Shown here one piece after another: positions 31,425 to 45,600 of a stretch of DNA of 64,000 nucleotides. The position numbers and the translations under genes were made by a program. The notes below the pieces were generated by a model. It saw only the letters and a program-made list of their open reading frames with translations, had not been told where the DNA came from and searched no databases. Each line of letters opens with the position of its first letter. The stretch's first letter is position 1. The stretch comes from Megaustenia siamemsis (lineage: Eukaryota > Mollusca > Gastropoda > Stylommatophora > Ariophantidae), in NCBI GenBank assembly GCA_032433765.1, contig JAVIAB010000047.1, positions 17,921,511-17,985,510 of the forward strand. Reading direction: 5' to 3'.

Positions 31425-31930
31425 GCCATTAATAGCTAAAAACAGATTCTTTTAGTATATATGGAAAAGCAGAGACTACAATTTAGTCTCCGCAGCTTTT
31501 AAATAAAACACATTTACAATTAACTGCAACAAGCTTTATCGGAATTAAAAATAAGTGACTGATAAGATCCCCAGCACAGTCCATTTATAAGTGGCTTTCT
31601 TTACAATTCTACATTGCGGAATCCTAAGTGCTACCATGAAAGCTCTTTCCTAGTTTAGAAACATGAGTTATATGTTGCTTGTTATTGTACCGTCATAGTT
31701 ACCGTCCCAAAAAAAATTCAGGACCTACTTTAACTTCACATTTAAAGCTTACCGTAAAATAAATTGCTTTAAAAGAATTAATAAAAATGTGTGAAGATCG
31801 CCGTAGTTATAGCAGTGAATTATTGACAAAGATACCTAGTATATTGGGTTACTGTGTCGGATAGACAAGCTACCACCTTTCTAGCAGAACGGAACAATCA
31901 AGCAAAACTTTGTAGAACGACATGTCAGTA
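31425..31930. other. Unassigned AT-rich sequence
   Basis: Nothing recognised. Confidence 0.35.
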
Positions 31931-31949
31931 AACTGGATCTGATAACAGA

Positions 31950-32897
<948 letters not shown>

Positions 32898-33144
32898 CGT
32901 ATTAATATAAAACGATCTAAATCATTTAGAAAACCACGGATATAAGACCAGTCTAATTATATTATATTTTATTAATAATAAGTGGGTCTTTCATAGTTTA
33001 GACAATACATCAACTTAATAAACCGAGGACACTGCTCTGTATTTCATATTTTCGATTGTTACATTGCATGGAAAAATAATATTATTAACTTATTACAATT
33101 ATTATTATCGGGGAGAGGCAGTCGTTACAGAAATGGAGATTTAG

Positions 33145-33365
33145 CTTAGCAGTTCGTCTCTTTATACTTCAGGTTCGTTTTGGCCTCCATTTAACTTTCT
33201 CTAACCCTGGTACTGGGCCTGCCACTAATGTCCATGTACGACATTAGAGCGTTGACGCTCGCCATTTGATATGGTCATCTACACTATGGCAATTAAAATG
33301 GTGCCGTATGAGGTCAGCCCAAGGGCTTCTGGATCTATAGCAACACGGAGATAAATAATAATGAA
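33145..33365 (+). repeat. Possible tRNA-derived SINE just upstream of the Ig gene
   Basis: 'gatttagcttagcagttcgt' resembles a tRNA box A and 'acttcaggttcgttttggcc' a degenerate box B. A body follows, ending 'cacggagataaataataatg' with an AAT-rich tail. It ends about 190 bases before the proposed Ig start codon. No second copy is present for comparison. Confidence 0.4.
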
Positions 33366-33558
33366 ATAAATATCACCATTTCATGGAACAGGATATGAAA
33401 CTCGTATTCTACTGGTTACAATTTTATAGAGATTATTTGTTCTTATCTAATGGCACACCCGGTAGCTATTTATACAACTGCTTCCAGTGTTTTACTCAGT
33501 TACTAACTGTGATCAATTGGTTCAGAAGACTGGCAGTAGAGGCTGTTACTAACTTAAG

Positions 33559-33622
33559 ATGGCAATTGCATTAACCTGGTTGATTCTTGTGTTTGTCTTC
33601 GTCATTACTCCAAGCCAGGGTG
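33559..33622 (+). CDS. Ig gene exon 1 (signal peptide)
   Basis: The ATG opens '[20 protein letters not shown]', a short N-region, hydrophobic core and likely cleavage near Ser-Gln-Gly. A consensus donor G|GTAAGT at 33623 ends the exon in phase 1, matching exon 2. Confidence 0.75.
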
Positions 33623-36600
33623 GTAAGTCATTAGTCTACCTTAAATCTAGGTAATCATGTTTGTGTATCATTAAACTATCGTGGCACTTTTCTGCTTTTA
33701 ACTTCCCATGGGAGATGTGCTGGCGAGGTTCAATACGTTGCCACTGTAAGGTTGGCAGTAACTGTCCAGTGCAGTCGCTGTGTTTTCATTGCAGACATAC
33801 AAGAACAAAATAATAAAACCATTTGGCTGACTCTCCAGTAATCACAATTTAAAAAAGAACCACATTATTGGGAAAAAGCATTGTTCAATTAAAATTGCCA
33901 ATCGTTCCCGCGCTGACTATTTAACAATAATTAATGTATTAATAACTATTGTGATAATATGTAATGCATGTACTTCATATAATTAATATATGTTGCAATA
34001 ATATAAAGCAGCTTTCCAAAAAATTAGGAAGATACCATGCAATCCATTTTGGCAATAGAAACAAGAAAAGAGTTCTTAAATGATACGTAGAGCCAGTCTT
34101 AACATATGGTTTCGAATCATGGACAATAGGACAACAAGCATGAAAATCACTGGAGTCTGTAGAAATGTGGTTTTACAGAAGAATGTTGAGAGTACCATGG
34201 ACAGCTAAGAAGAGTAATGAAGATGTTCTGAAAGAGGTCAAAGCAAAAAGAGAGCTAATTTGAAATATTAGGAAGAAACAATCATCATTTTTGGCCATGA
34301 AATGAGAAGAGAACAGCTGTAATATATTGTAACAACTGGAAAAATTGAGGGACGAAGAGATAGAGGGAAGCAAAGATAACAAAAATAACAGACAGCTTAA
34401 GAGAATGGCTTGGCAGAAGATCAACAACAGAAATGATAAACAGCTGCCGAGATCGAAAGTTGTGGAGGGACATGATCACCTACGCCAGTAGGCCGGTACT
34501 TGATGATGATGAATATGTGTTGTATTTATATATATACATACATATACAATTATTTGGTCCTTATTCTAATAGCATGATCCTACTACTCGGACATTAGCCA
34601 TTATATATACGACCTATTGCCTGAAATGACAAGAAAGACCTTTGCACAGTGCACAAATAACGTAGCAGTGTAGAGGAGGTCCCTTCATGCCCCGTCCCAA
34701 GCAAGTGCAGATTTTAGAAGTCATTATCAATAAAATTGCTTGAAGCAATGAGCTACTCTCAGAACTGGCTGCTCACTGTTCAAACATCAAGCTGGTATGA
34801 TCAAGACTCAGCCATCACCAGTGAGATCTGGCCACAGTATGGCTTATTAGAAATTCTGCAATAAAATGATGTTTTATGCATTAAACCTTTACCAGCAGAG
34901 CGCCTGTACACAAATGTGCTCCTATGACGTGTCTACCACAAAGTTGTACAGGAACATGTGTGCAGATATCCCCAAGAGTTGTTTTGGTGGTAGCAATGAT
35001 ACGAAGGTGGCAAGTAAAAAGCCTGGACCAGGAAATGTGAGACACAAACATGTTGAAATCGAATACACTAAGCTACGTCACTAGGTTAACAATGTAACTT
35101 AAATCTTACCATGACGATGAAACACCAAACAATACTGGACTCACGTGATCCAAGTAATCAGATAAAAAGAAGAGGCCATAGTTAGATCTTCCAAGTGAGT
35201 GCTGGGCATGCCTTGACAATCAACACTTAAACATATCACTCCTTGCATAAACCAAGCTCAATGTAATGCAGCCACCATGAGACCACAATGGACCACCTGG
35301 TACAACAACGATCCAGCCGAACAGACCAATAATGATACTGTATTTCAACACATCCTACCATTTACAACATACTCTTCTCATAGTCAGAGCAATTGAACAG
35401 GACATGAACTGTGGTGCATGAAACGTGAGTTATAAAGAGCAACTACCATACACAGAAAGGGATTAAATGAAGCGAAATCACATTTATCTTCAATATTTAT
35501 GTCTAGCTGTTTTTCTCATTTCCCGCGATATCTATCTCTCTCATTTTCCCTCGTTGTCTATCTCTCTCATTTTTTCTCCTTTTCGGTCTCCCTCATTTTC
35601 CCTCGTTATCTATCTCTCTCATTTTTTCTCCTTTTCGGTCTCCCTCATTTTCTCTCGTTGTCTGTCTCCTCATTTTCCCTCGTTATCTATCTCCCTCATT
35701 TTCACTCGTTATCTATCTCCCTCATTTTCCCTCGTTGTCTGTCTCACTCATTTTCCCTCGTTATCTATCTCCCTCATTTTCCCTCGTTATCTATCTCCCT
35801 CATTTTCCCTCGTTATCTATCTCCCTCATTTTCCCTCGTTATCTATCTCCCTCATTTTCCCTCGTTATCTATCTCCCTCATTTTCCCTCGTTATCTATCT
35901 CCCTCATTTTCCCTCGTTGTCTGTCTCCCTCACTTTCCCTTGTTGTCTATCTCCCTCATTTTCTCTCGTTGTCTGTCTCCCTCATTTTCCCTCGTTGTCT
36001 GTCTCCCTCACTTTCCCTTGTTGTCTATCTCCCTCATTTTCCCTCGTTATCTGTCTCCCTCATTTTCCCTCGTTGTCTGTCTCCCTCATTTTCCTCTTTA
36101 TCTATCTATTTGTCAATAGTTTGGTGATTCGTTGGTGTCTTATGATCATCATCATTGAGTGCCGTGTCTGCATCGAAGGTTGGTTAACATGGAGCGCCAG
36201 TCCACTCTGTCTCTTGCTTTGATGGTGCAGGTTATTATAGTTTGACTTGTCGATCTTTTGATGTTACTCGTCCATGTTAATCTTGGTCTGCTTCTGCCTC
36301 TTTTACTTTGTATTTTACCTTCCAATATTACTTTTAGTGGGCTGTCATATAATGGATGCTGTTTCACTGAGTAGTTTCTCAGAGTTAGTTACCCCCCTCC
36401 TGCCATTTGATTTTCATGCTCTTGTAAAGCCAATGCACTTGACCGCTGTTTAACCTTCCCTCCTGTCCTGCATAGGTTGTCCAAGTTTCTGTCACGTTTA
36501 GGAGTTTGCTGAGCTTTGAAAAAATAGAATCTTTGTAGTGAGTGTTAGTTTGGCATTTGGACATGCTCTATGTTTACGTTAAAGCTGCCTTTCCAATTCG

Positions 36601-39600
36601 AGTACTTATCTCTTCATCAAGTGAGATGGTGACTGTGGGCTACCGTACGGCCGAGACACGTGAACTTATTACACATATTAAATTAAACAATCAAGATAGG
36701 TATGCCTTTCTGTAGTTATTAATAAAACAAAACACAGATTTGCCCATTTAGAAATAATGCCACGCGAATCCCCTCTTTAAAGGTAAAGGTAAAGTACGAG
36801 ACTCGGATCGACGTCATAGCTCGCGAGTTATCACTCTCACGTGCTCGGCCGACTATCCAGATTTGTTCGGAAAATTGTGGATAGTGTCGCTTCAAGCATC
36901 GAAACGAAACTCACGATGCGAGGCGGCATTTCTCACCTTCCCAGAGTACTGCCTTGGTATCTATTTGTGCCAGCGGCTGGGTAGACCGCGGAGGTTTTAT
37001 TTATTTTCCAACCACGAGTAAAACTCACACTGCTTCTACCAGGAATCGAACACGGTTTTTTCGAACGTCGGTAGCCTAGTCGGATCTTACTATACAAAGT
37101 ATATATTAAACAAGCAGACAGAGAAGAGCTAGAGGCAGCCCCAGAGTAAGATGGACAGACAATAACAAAGAAACGATAAAGCAACATCTGTTGGCAATGG
37201 TTGAGGCTAATAGTAGAGCGAGAACCAGAACTTTGTATCTTCCTCCTCACCTGGAGGGTGCAAGAGAAGGTGAAGAAACAGATAAAGAAGTAATCATACA
37301 AGTAAACTCTTTACTGTTAAATTCAAGCACATCTCGTCCGCTTATTTCATTTCATTTTTATATTTTCTGTGCTTCAGTGATTGTGGAAAAGGGCAAGTCG
37401 GTGAACCTTCAATGCACGTTTCCTAGCTCTGTTACAAGTGTGACATGGCAACTGAATGGAAGTACAGTGATCAACATCTCCACTTGCAGCAATGCGAGCA
37501 GACAATGTACTGATCAGTCACCACTACTATACACAGGATCATACACTTATAATAGCAGCAGTTTTATTGCTAATTTGACGATTTTCAATGCCAGAAAAAA
37601 TGAAACACGCTTCACGTGTGTACCCTCGACCGGACAGCCGATTATAAACCAACTAGAGATTTATGGTGAGTAAATTATTCTTGAGTGTGTAGTATCTGAA
37701 ACAATCAATAAATAATTACAAACAGATTAAACATTTCTCATATTTCTCAGACACATAAACACATACAAGGTGTAATTGACAGAGCAGATTTGCATCTCGG
37801 TTGAATATATAATATATTAACATAGATCGCCCACATCTTACACATTAAATATAATTGGTCTAACCATATTGATATTATAGGTCTATTTATAAAAGTGACG
37901 GTTAGAGGCCCCAGAGATTAGATATCTCAGAAGAATGTTGAAAGTTCCATGAAGAGCTAAAAAAGATCAACGAGGACATTCTCAAAGAGGCCAACACAAA
38001 AAGGGAGCTCATAAAAACATCAGACATATATAGCAATGTGTCATTCCATGAAAAATAGTCAACAACAGAATTGATGCGATGCACTGTTGATGGAAGATTG
38101 TGGAAGGACATCATCGCCTACTCCAACCGGTATGGCACTTGATGATGATTCAGATAAACGAAAAAGAAAATTTAAAAAACGCACCTTTCGTCTCTTCTTC
38201 TTTAAATGATCGATACGGAAGTCAGAAGCAGATATTTATAGAACGTGCCTCTCACCAACACCATCTTTGAGCTTCACTAAATGTGTACCCATCAGGTGTT
38301 GACTGAAATAACAACTCAAACGGGAAATATCGGGGCAACTGTCACGACAAGCCACCTTTATTCTTCTGTCCAAGATGTTCCCTCGGCAGACCACCGTAAT
38401 AGAATAATGTCATAAATATATCTCTACTAAGGATTGAGTACACATTGCGGAAGCCAACTGAGAGTATTACACAACAGGCACTTTTTTGGAATCCCCAGGA
38501 GAAAAGACAAAGAGGAAGAACAAAGAATTCTTGGAGAAGACAGATAGAAGCAGAAATAAAGATGATGGGGAAGACATGGAATGCTCTTTAAAGAATGGCA
38601 AGATACAGAACGACTAGGAAAGTGTTTGTTGAGGACCTATGCTCCACAGGGAGCTCAAAGGTAGAAGAAGAAAAAAAGAAAGGGTGCCTGAAATCTACTC
38701 ATCAGTTTGCATTTCCAATCTTGTCAGCAAAATTGCTTTTCCACAGCCTCGCCTGTGCCTTCACATTTAAGTGAAGCTTACTCGCTATGTTGCTGTTATC
38801 GTCCACAGTTGTTCTTTGCTTACTCGGTCGAATGCTTTTTCTTGATCAATGAAACCTAAATACACATTTATTGCGTTCTGTCGTCTTTTCTGCTAGGTGT
38901 TTTATGGTGAATAATGCATCAGTACATCCTCTATTTCTTTGGAACTCCAATTGAGAATCGCTTAACTGTAGTTCTATTATTGGCCTGAGCCTTTTTCCAT
39001 AATTTGAAGTATCTCCTACATGGCTGAGCAGGAAGATACCTCAATACTGATTGCAGTATCTCAGGCCACCTTTATTTTTCCATATTGGTAAGATGATTAC
39101 CTGTTGCCAATCTTCTGGGTCTTTCTGTCGGTGCCATGCTACACTGAATATTATGTGCAGCCATGTAACTCATGTTTTTCCTGCTGTTGTTATTATTTCT
39201 CCTGGTTGTCTATCCTGGCGCTTTTTTTCTTGGTGCATATTCTATTACTACTTTCATTTCCTCTTGCATGGTTTTAAGTTCGGTGTTTGTGCATTTTTGT
39301 GTGAATTTTGTTGTGTTATTGATAACTGGAGCAATGTTCAATAGGTCTTCGAAATATTCTTTCCATCTCTATTGCATATGTTGATTATTGGCTGTTCGTC
39401 TTTGTCATGTATGAGTTCAGTGAGATCGTGGTTTTCTTTTTTTTTTTCTCGCCCTTGTTGCTTTTACTGCTTTGTAGAAGTCTCCTGTGGCTGTTCTGAA
39501 GTCCCTGATCATATTTTATCCGAGTTCTGTCCAGATGTTTTGCTTAGCTTCTTTGATCACAGTTTAACTTTTTTTCCAGACTAAGGCACATTTCGCATAT

Positions 39601-42600
39601 TCCTCTTCTCCATTAAAACTATAAATAGTTTTGTTTCTGTTCTTTAACTGCTTCTCTGATTGAGTCGTTCCACCATTGGGGTGCTCTTCTTCCATTCTCT
39701 TGCCTTTTATTTTTGCTCCACAAACTGTTGTTGCTTATTGTTTTCTTAAGGTGCTTCCATTCTTCTTCTACTTTGTCTTTACGCATGTGTTACAATTTTT
39801 CATTTGTTCTTTTCCAAATCTTTTAAAAAAATCAATCTTCCTATACAATTAATGAAAAGAAGTTAGTGTTCCTAATCTATTTATGACTTAAAAGTTATAT
39901 TATTTTATTCTAATATCTGCTTTGTCATACACAGAACACTAACGTTTATGTACACGAATAAATCATTAAACAAGAGCAATAATATTGCTATAAAACTTCG
40001 AAACACTACACGATTGTCCTGTACGCTCTACTCTTTTTACCAATGACATAAAAAATATAAAATATATAAAATATATAACAGCTCTAACAAGCAAATCGAC
40101 GGTACAGTAAAAGTGTACAAGAGGATTGGCACACTCTAAACATGCATCAAAGAGTAATTGAATTACATTGTCAGTTGTTGAGCAAAACAAGTAAAATCTA
40201 TATTGCAACTTTCTGACCAATGACGTTCAAGTATGGTGACGTCAGTAAAATAACATCACGTGAACATATAACAAACCCATACACTAATTGCAACAGACAC
40301 TTAGAGGCCTGTGTTAATGTCATATCAGCCATTCAAAAACAGACTGTTAGTGACAAACGAATCGGCGGTCATAATATAAATAATCTAAGGTGTGCTGACA
40401 ATAGTCTTAATCGCTAAGAGTGAAAATGAGTTACAAGAAATGTTAGACATTATAGTGAAAGAAAGCAAAAATAAAGGACTCAGCCTTAATAGCAAAAAGA
40501 CAGAATTAATGATAACAACAAAGAAAAAGACATCACCTCAGTGCACAATAAAGACATGTGGAACAATATTAAAACAGGTAAATGAATTTAAATATCTGGG
40601 AACATTGTTAACATCAGATGGTAGATGAACAATAGTGGTGAGATGCAGAATAGCTCAGGCAAAAGCAGCTTTCCGAAAAATGAGGAAGATATTGTGCATC
40701 CATTTTTAACAAATGACACAAGAAAAATAGTTCTTGAATGTTATGTAGAGTCAGTCTTAACATATAGTTATGAATACTGAACAATAGGACAACAGATCAG
40801 AAAATTATTTAAGCTGTAGAAATGTTATTTTACGGAAGAATGTTGAGAACACCATGGACAGCTAAGAAGAGTAATGAAAACGCACTAAACGAGGCCAAGA
40901 CCAAAAGAGAGCTAATATCCAATATTAGGAAGAAACAACAGTATTTCTATGTTGATGTAGAACACTCTATGTATAATTCTCAAGTATAACAACAACCAAT
41001 GCTCTAAGAATGTTCTAGGAAGTAGTGATTGCATATATATGTGAGAAACAAGCTATATATATATGTATTCGAGATGACTAAGGTTTGTACGGAAGTGTCA
41101 GAGGACAGAGTACACAGATTATGATGCTTCAGTAAATGTTTGGAGAAGAAGTACAAATTAAAACCTCCTGTAGATGAAAGGATAAGAAGTACAACTATAA
41201 ATCTCCAGTAGATGAAAGGAAAAGAAGTGCAACTATAAATCTCCAGTAGATGAAAAGTTAAGAAGCACAAATATAAACCTCCAGCAGATGAAAGGATAAG
41301 AAGTACACAGGAAATGTTTCAGACATGTATATGAAACACACAAGATATGGACAATTAGAATAGTTGTTGAATCATATGCTGTAATGGCCATACAAATAGC
41401 TAAACTTATATAAATGTAACTCATGAAAGAGAGGACATCAGAAGTATTCCAAGGGCCTGGTATATGTATAATGTTCAACCCTAGTTGTGTGTTTGTAATT
41501 GTTATCTTGCATGGAATGAATTCAAGACTGATACTGAAATATGAGAAATGGTCATGCAACCAAAGATCTCATTACAATTAAGGAAAGAAGATGAATATAT
41601 GTCGGACATGTGCTGAGAAGAGACAACAAGATACAACCAAAACAGGTTCTTTTATGGGAAACATCAGGATATAGAAAAATAGGATTACCTAAAGAGACAA
41701 TTAAAAGAACAATTATAAGAGATGCAAAGTTGGCAAGCATAAACTCAATAGATAAGATCGAACATCCCTCCGAGAATAGAGATGGGTAGCGAAAAACGCT
41801 ATACTATGAAATAGGGAAGGACCATTCAAAGGGAAACTTTGTGTACGAATGTGAGTCATTCATGCCTCGTGGGATCAGCGAACCCAATTGAACTGTAAGG
41901 TGATTCTCCAAAGCAAACGAGCTCAGGTCGCCAGAGTGACAAACGACAATACCAGTGATGCGGGTGTCGTTTTTGCCCTTGTTGTCTGAGGAAATGAACT
42001 GGGACACCACTTGAGTGCCAGTATTCTGTTGAATATTCCGAAAATGTTCAAAAACGTTTTACCCGCTAAACGTCTCCATACTCGCCAATATAAGTCATGT
42101 GGCACATAGTTGGCATATGGTATATTTATATCGATGAGTTAGACTAGCTAGAGAAACTAGAAATATAATCAAAATAGTTATAAGGAAGAGACAATCTACA
42201 TGTTTTTGGTAATATGTCATACCAGAAGAAGGCATTTAGAATACTATAACAACAGGTGGTATGAGCAGAGAGAAGAACAGAGGAAAACCAAGAAAAAAAA
42301 TATTGAACAGCTTATACAAATGGTATAATAAAAGATCACCAACTCAGATTATGCAATACTAGAAGATAAGAGTGATGTGGAGAGAGAGGGTCACCTACAT
42401 CAACCTTCATAATACGCGATGATGATGAACCTGATTTTGTGTACTTAAATATAATTTTTTTAAACATTCACTTCTTTAAATTTCTAATTTTTAAAAAATA
42501 TTTTAGAAAGAAAGTATTGATTTCTTCCACTGGTAAAATAATGGATTATCCTTCCTTCCTTCCTGCCTTCCTTCCTTCCTTCATTCCCTTCTTCCTTCCC

Positions 42601-45600
42601 TCCTTCTTTCCTTCTTCATTCCTTACTTCCTCTTCTCTCGCTCTATTTCATCAACACCATCATCATCAAGTACCGGGCCTGCTGGCGTAAGTGACCATGT
42701 CTCTCCACAACTTTCGATCTCGACAGCTATTTATCATTTCTGTTGTTGACCTTCTGCCAAGCCATTCTCTTAAGCAGTCTATTATTTTTTTCTTTTTGCT
42801 TCCCTCTATCTCTTCGTCCTTCAATTTTTCCAGTTGTTACAATATATTCCAGTTGTTCTCTTCTCATTACATGGCCAAAAAAATGATGATTGTTTCTTCC
42901 TAATATTGAAAATTAGCTCTCTTTTTGCTTTGACCTCTCTTAGAACATCTTCATTACTCTTCTTAGCTGTCCATGGTACTCTCAACACTCTTCTGTAAAA
43001 CCACATTTCTACAGACTCCAGTGATTTTCTTGTCTGTTGTCCTATAGTCCATGATTCGCATCCATATGTTTCGACTGGCTCTACATAACATTTAAGAACT
43101 CTTTTTGTTTTTTCTTTTGTCAAAAATGGATTGCATAGTATCTTCCTCATTTTTTTGAAAACTGCTTTTTCCTGAGCCATTCTGCATCTCACCTCTTTTT
43201 TACATCTTCCGTCTGAGGTTAACAAAGTTCCCAAATATTTAAATTCATTTACCTGTTTTAATTTTGTTCCACTTGTCCTTATTTTGCACTGAGGTGATGT
43301 CTTTTTCTTTGTTGTTACCATTACTTCTGTCTTTCTGCTATTAAGGCTGAGTCCTTTATTTTTGCTTTCTTTCACTATAATGTCCAACATTTCTTGTAAC
43401 TAATTTTCACTCTTAGCGATTATGACTGTATCATCATCATACCTTAGATTATATATATTATGACCTTTAATTGTTATTCCAGGCATGTCCCTTATGGATC
43501 TTAAAGTATTATCTCACAATAAATATTAAACAAATCTGGTGACAGCACACAACCGTGTCTAGCACCTTCTTTTATTTGTTGAAACATTCCCAATTGGTTT
43601 CCAGTTCTTATGGCCGCTGTTTGTTGCCTCGCTCTATTTAGCCACTTCTAATTGTGCCGTATAGCGTTGCAGAAAGGAGAAATGTGTAATTTTCTGACCC
43701 TCCCTGGTTGAGCCCATTGCTACAGGCGACTGGCTGCGGAATTTAGTGGATCCAGACCTCGGCCTTAACAGCGGATGATATGTATGATCTGTCTGTTTTC
43801 GCCTGCAAATGTGCTACCAATTAGACCAAGATCGGATGGAGTGTATCACCGAAGTGGAGGCCTGACTTAATTGTTGGGATAGCGTTTATTGGTCTGGCAT
43901 ACTCACTACGGGTTTGTATTGAACATATTCAGATATGCTGTCTCTGACGGCCGTATCAGCGATCCGGATGAATCCATTATCAGCTGCACACCATCTGTAC
44001 AGAGTGCAGCCCGTTCAATAAATCACACTTTTGTGCTCGTCTAGGAACACCATTTTCATAGAACACAACGCGTTCAATTGAATAATATGAACGTCCGGGA
44101 CGTCAATCTATTGGTTGTTAGAACGGGCTCTGAGCGAATATGTGTGCCCCGCGTCCAGTGAAGTCATTCCAGTTCTGCAGTCCTTGTATTTCTCTTATAT
44201 TTGTGTCTTCCCATTCTGATGATCCAATATCATTGATTTTTTATAGCTGACATTGTTTGCTTATTGGATTTTAGTTTATGTGTCTTGTTGTATTTATAAT
44301 TCTTTTTTCAATATCTTTATTTACAGCCTGGCCTGCAAAACCGACCTGTCGGCAGACCTTAACCAATACCTATGTGGACTATATTGTGAATCAGGCAATG
44401 TGTATCCTAACGTTTATGCTTTACTTCATAGAAGACAGGTTGGTATTAATCTTTTATAAAGTAAAGTATTTTCGTAATATACTAAAGCATCATCATCATT
44501 TGCCATACTGGATGATACAGGCCTTCCGCAATCTTCTATCCACAGTACATCGCATCAATTCTGTTGTTGATTGTTTTCCATGCCATGACACCAAGCTATC
44601 TACTACCCTTCTCTCTGTGTCGTCTGCGATCTCTCTTTCTCTGTATTTTGCCAGTTGTAACCAAGTATTCCAAGCAAAAAAAAGAAACTTTTGTAATCTC
44701 ACGATGTCAATAAAAAATGTTGATTGTTTCTTTCTGATGTTTTTATAAAAGCTCCCTATTTGTGTTGGTCCCTGAGAATTTCCTCGTTGGTCTCTTTAAC
44801 TGTCCAGGGAACTTTCACCATTCTTCTGAGAAATCCCACCTCTGTGGCCTCTAATCGTCTTTTCATTTTTTTGTCTACTGTCCATTATTCGCTTCCATAT
44901 GTCTGAATTGGCTCTATATATCACCGATGAACTCTTTTTCTCGCTTCTATTGACATAGACTTCTTACATAAGATGTTTCCCTTTTTATCAAATGCTATCT
45001 TGGCCACATTCTGCCTGGAAATATTCTGCTTTTTATTTCTGTGGTGCACCTTCCTTCTGATATTATTATTGTGGCCAAATATTCGACGCGATCTTCATAT
45101 GGCTCATGAGACTAATAGTGCAAACAGGCTTCTCTATTCCTACAATTATACCTGATGTTAACCTCTTATTGCCTAGCGCTGTACAATATGATCTCCGTTC
45201 ATCTCGGCTTCCGAACCTTTTCTCCCTCTTTCTGTTCACCTCACTCATTATTCGCACACGCTGGCTGCTTCATCATTCCCCTCCACCTCCCTATTATTTA
45301 TGACTTTCCATTAATCACTAAAGAAACATCAGCAAAAAACAATCAACATTCTGCAGACACATTATGTGAAGAGGAAAGTTGGAATATTTGGTTACAACTG
45401 GCAAAACACAGGAAAGATATATAGCAGGCGACAAAGAGAGAAAATACTGCATAGCATGGTGTCATGGCATGAAAATAGTCAACAACAGAACTGATACGAT
45501 TCACGGTAGATAGAAGTTCGAGGAAAGACACGAGCACCTACGACAACCGGTATGGCACATGATAATGATTAATCACTTCCAATCTACTCTCGACACAACA

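Noticed and set aside
35467..36222. Three overlapping plus-strand frames of about 130-250 codons
   Set aside because: A 26-bp repeat rotates through all three frames, so the same peptide appears in each. There is no gene.
42439..42903. Hydrophobic plus-strand frames over the CCTT repeat and RTE-A antisense
   Set aside because: They are antisense of LINE coding sequence and microsatellite. The same hydrophobic pattern recurs at each RTE-A copy read on the wrong strand.
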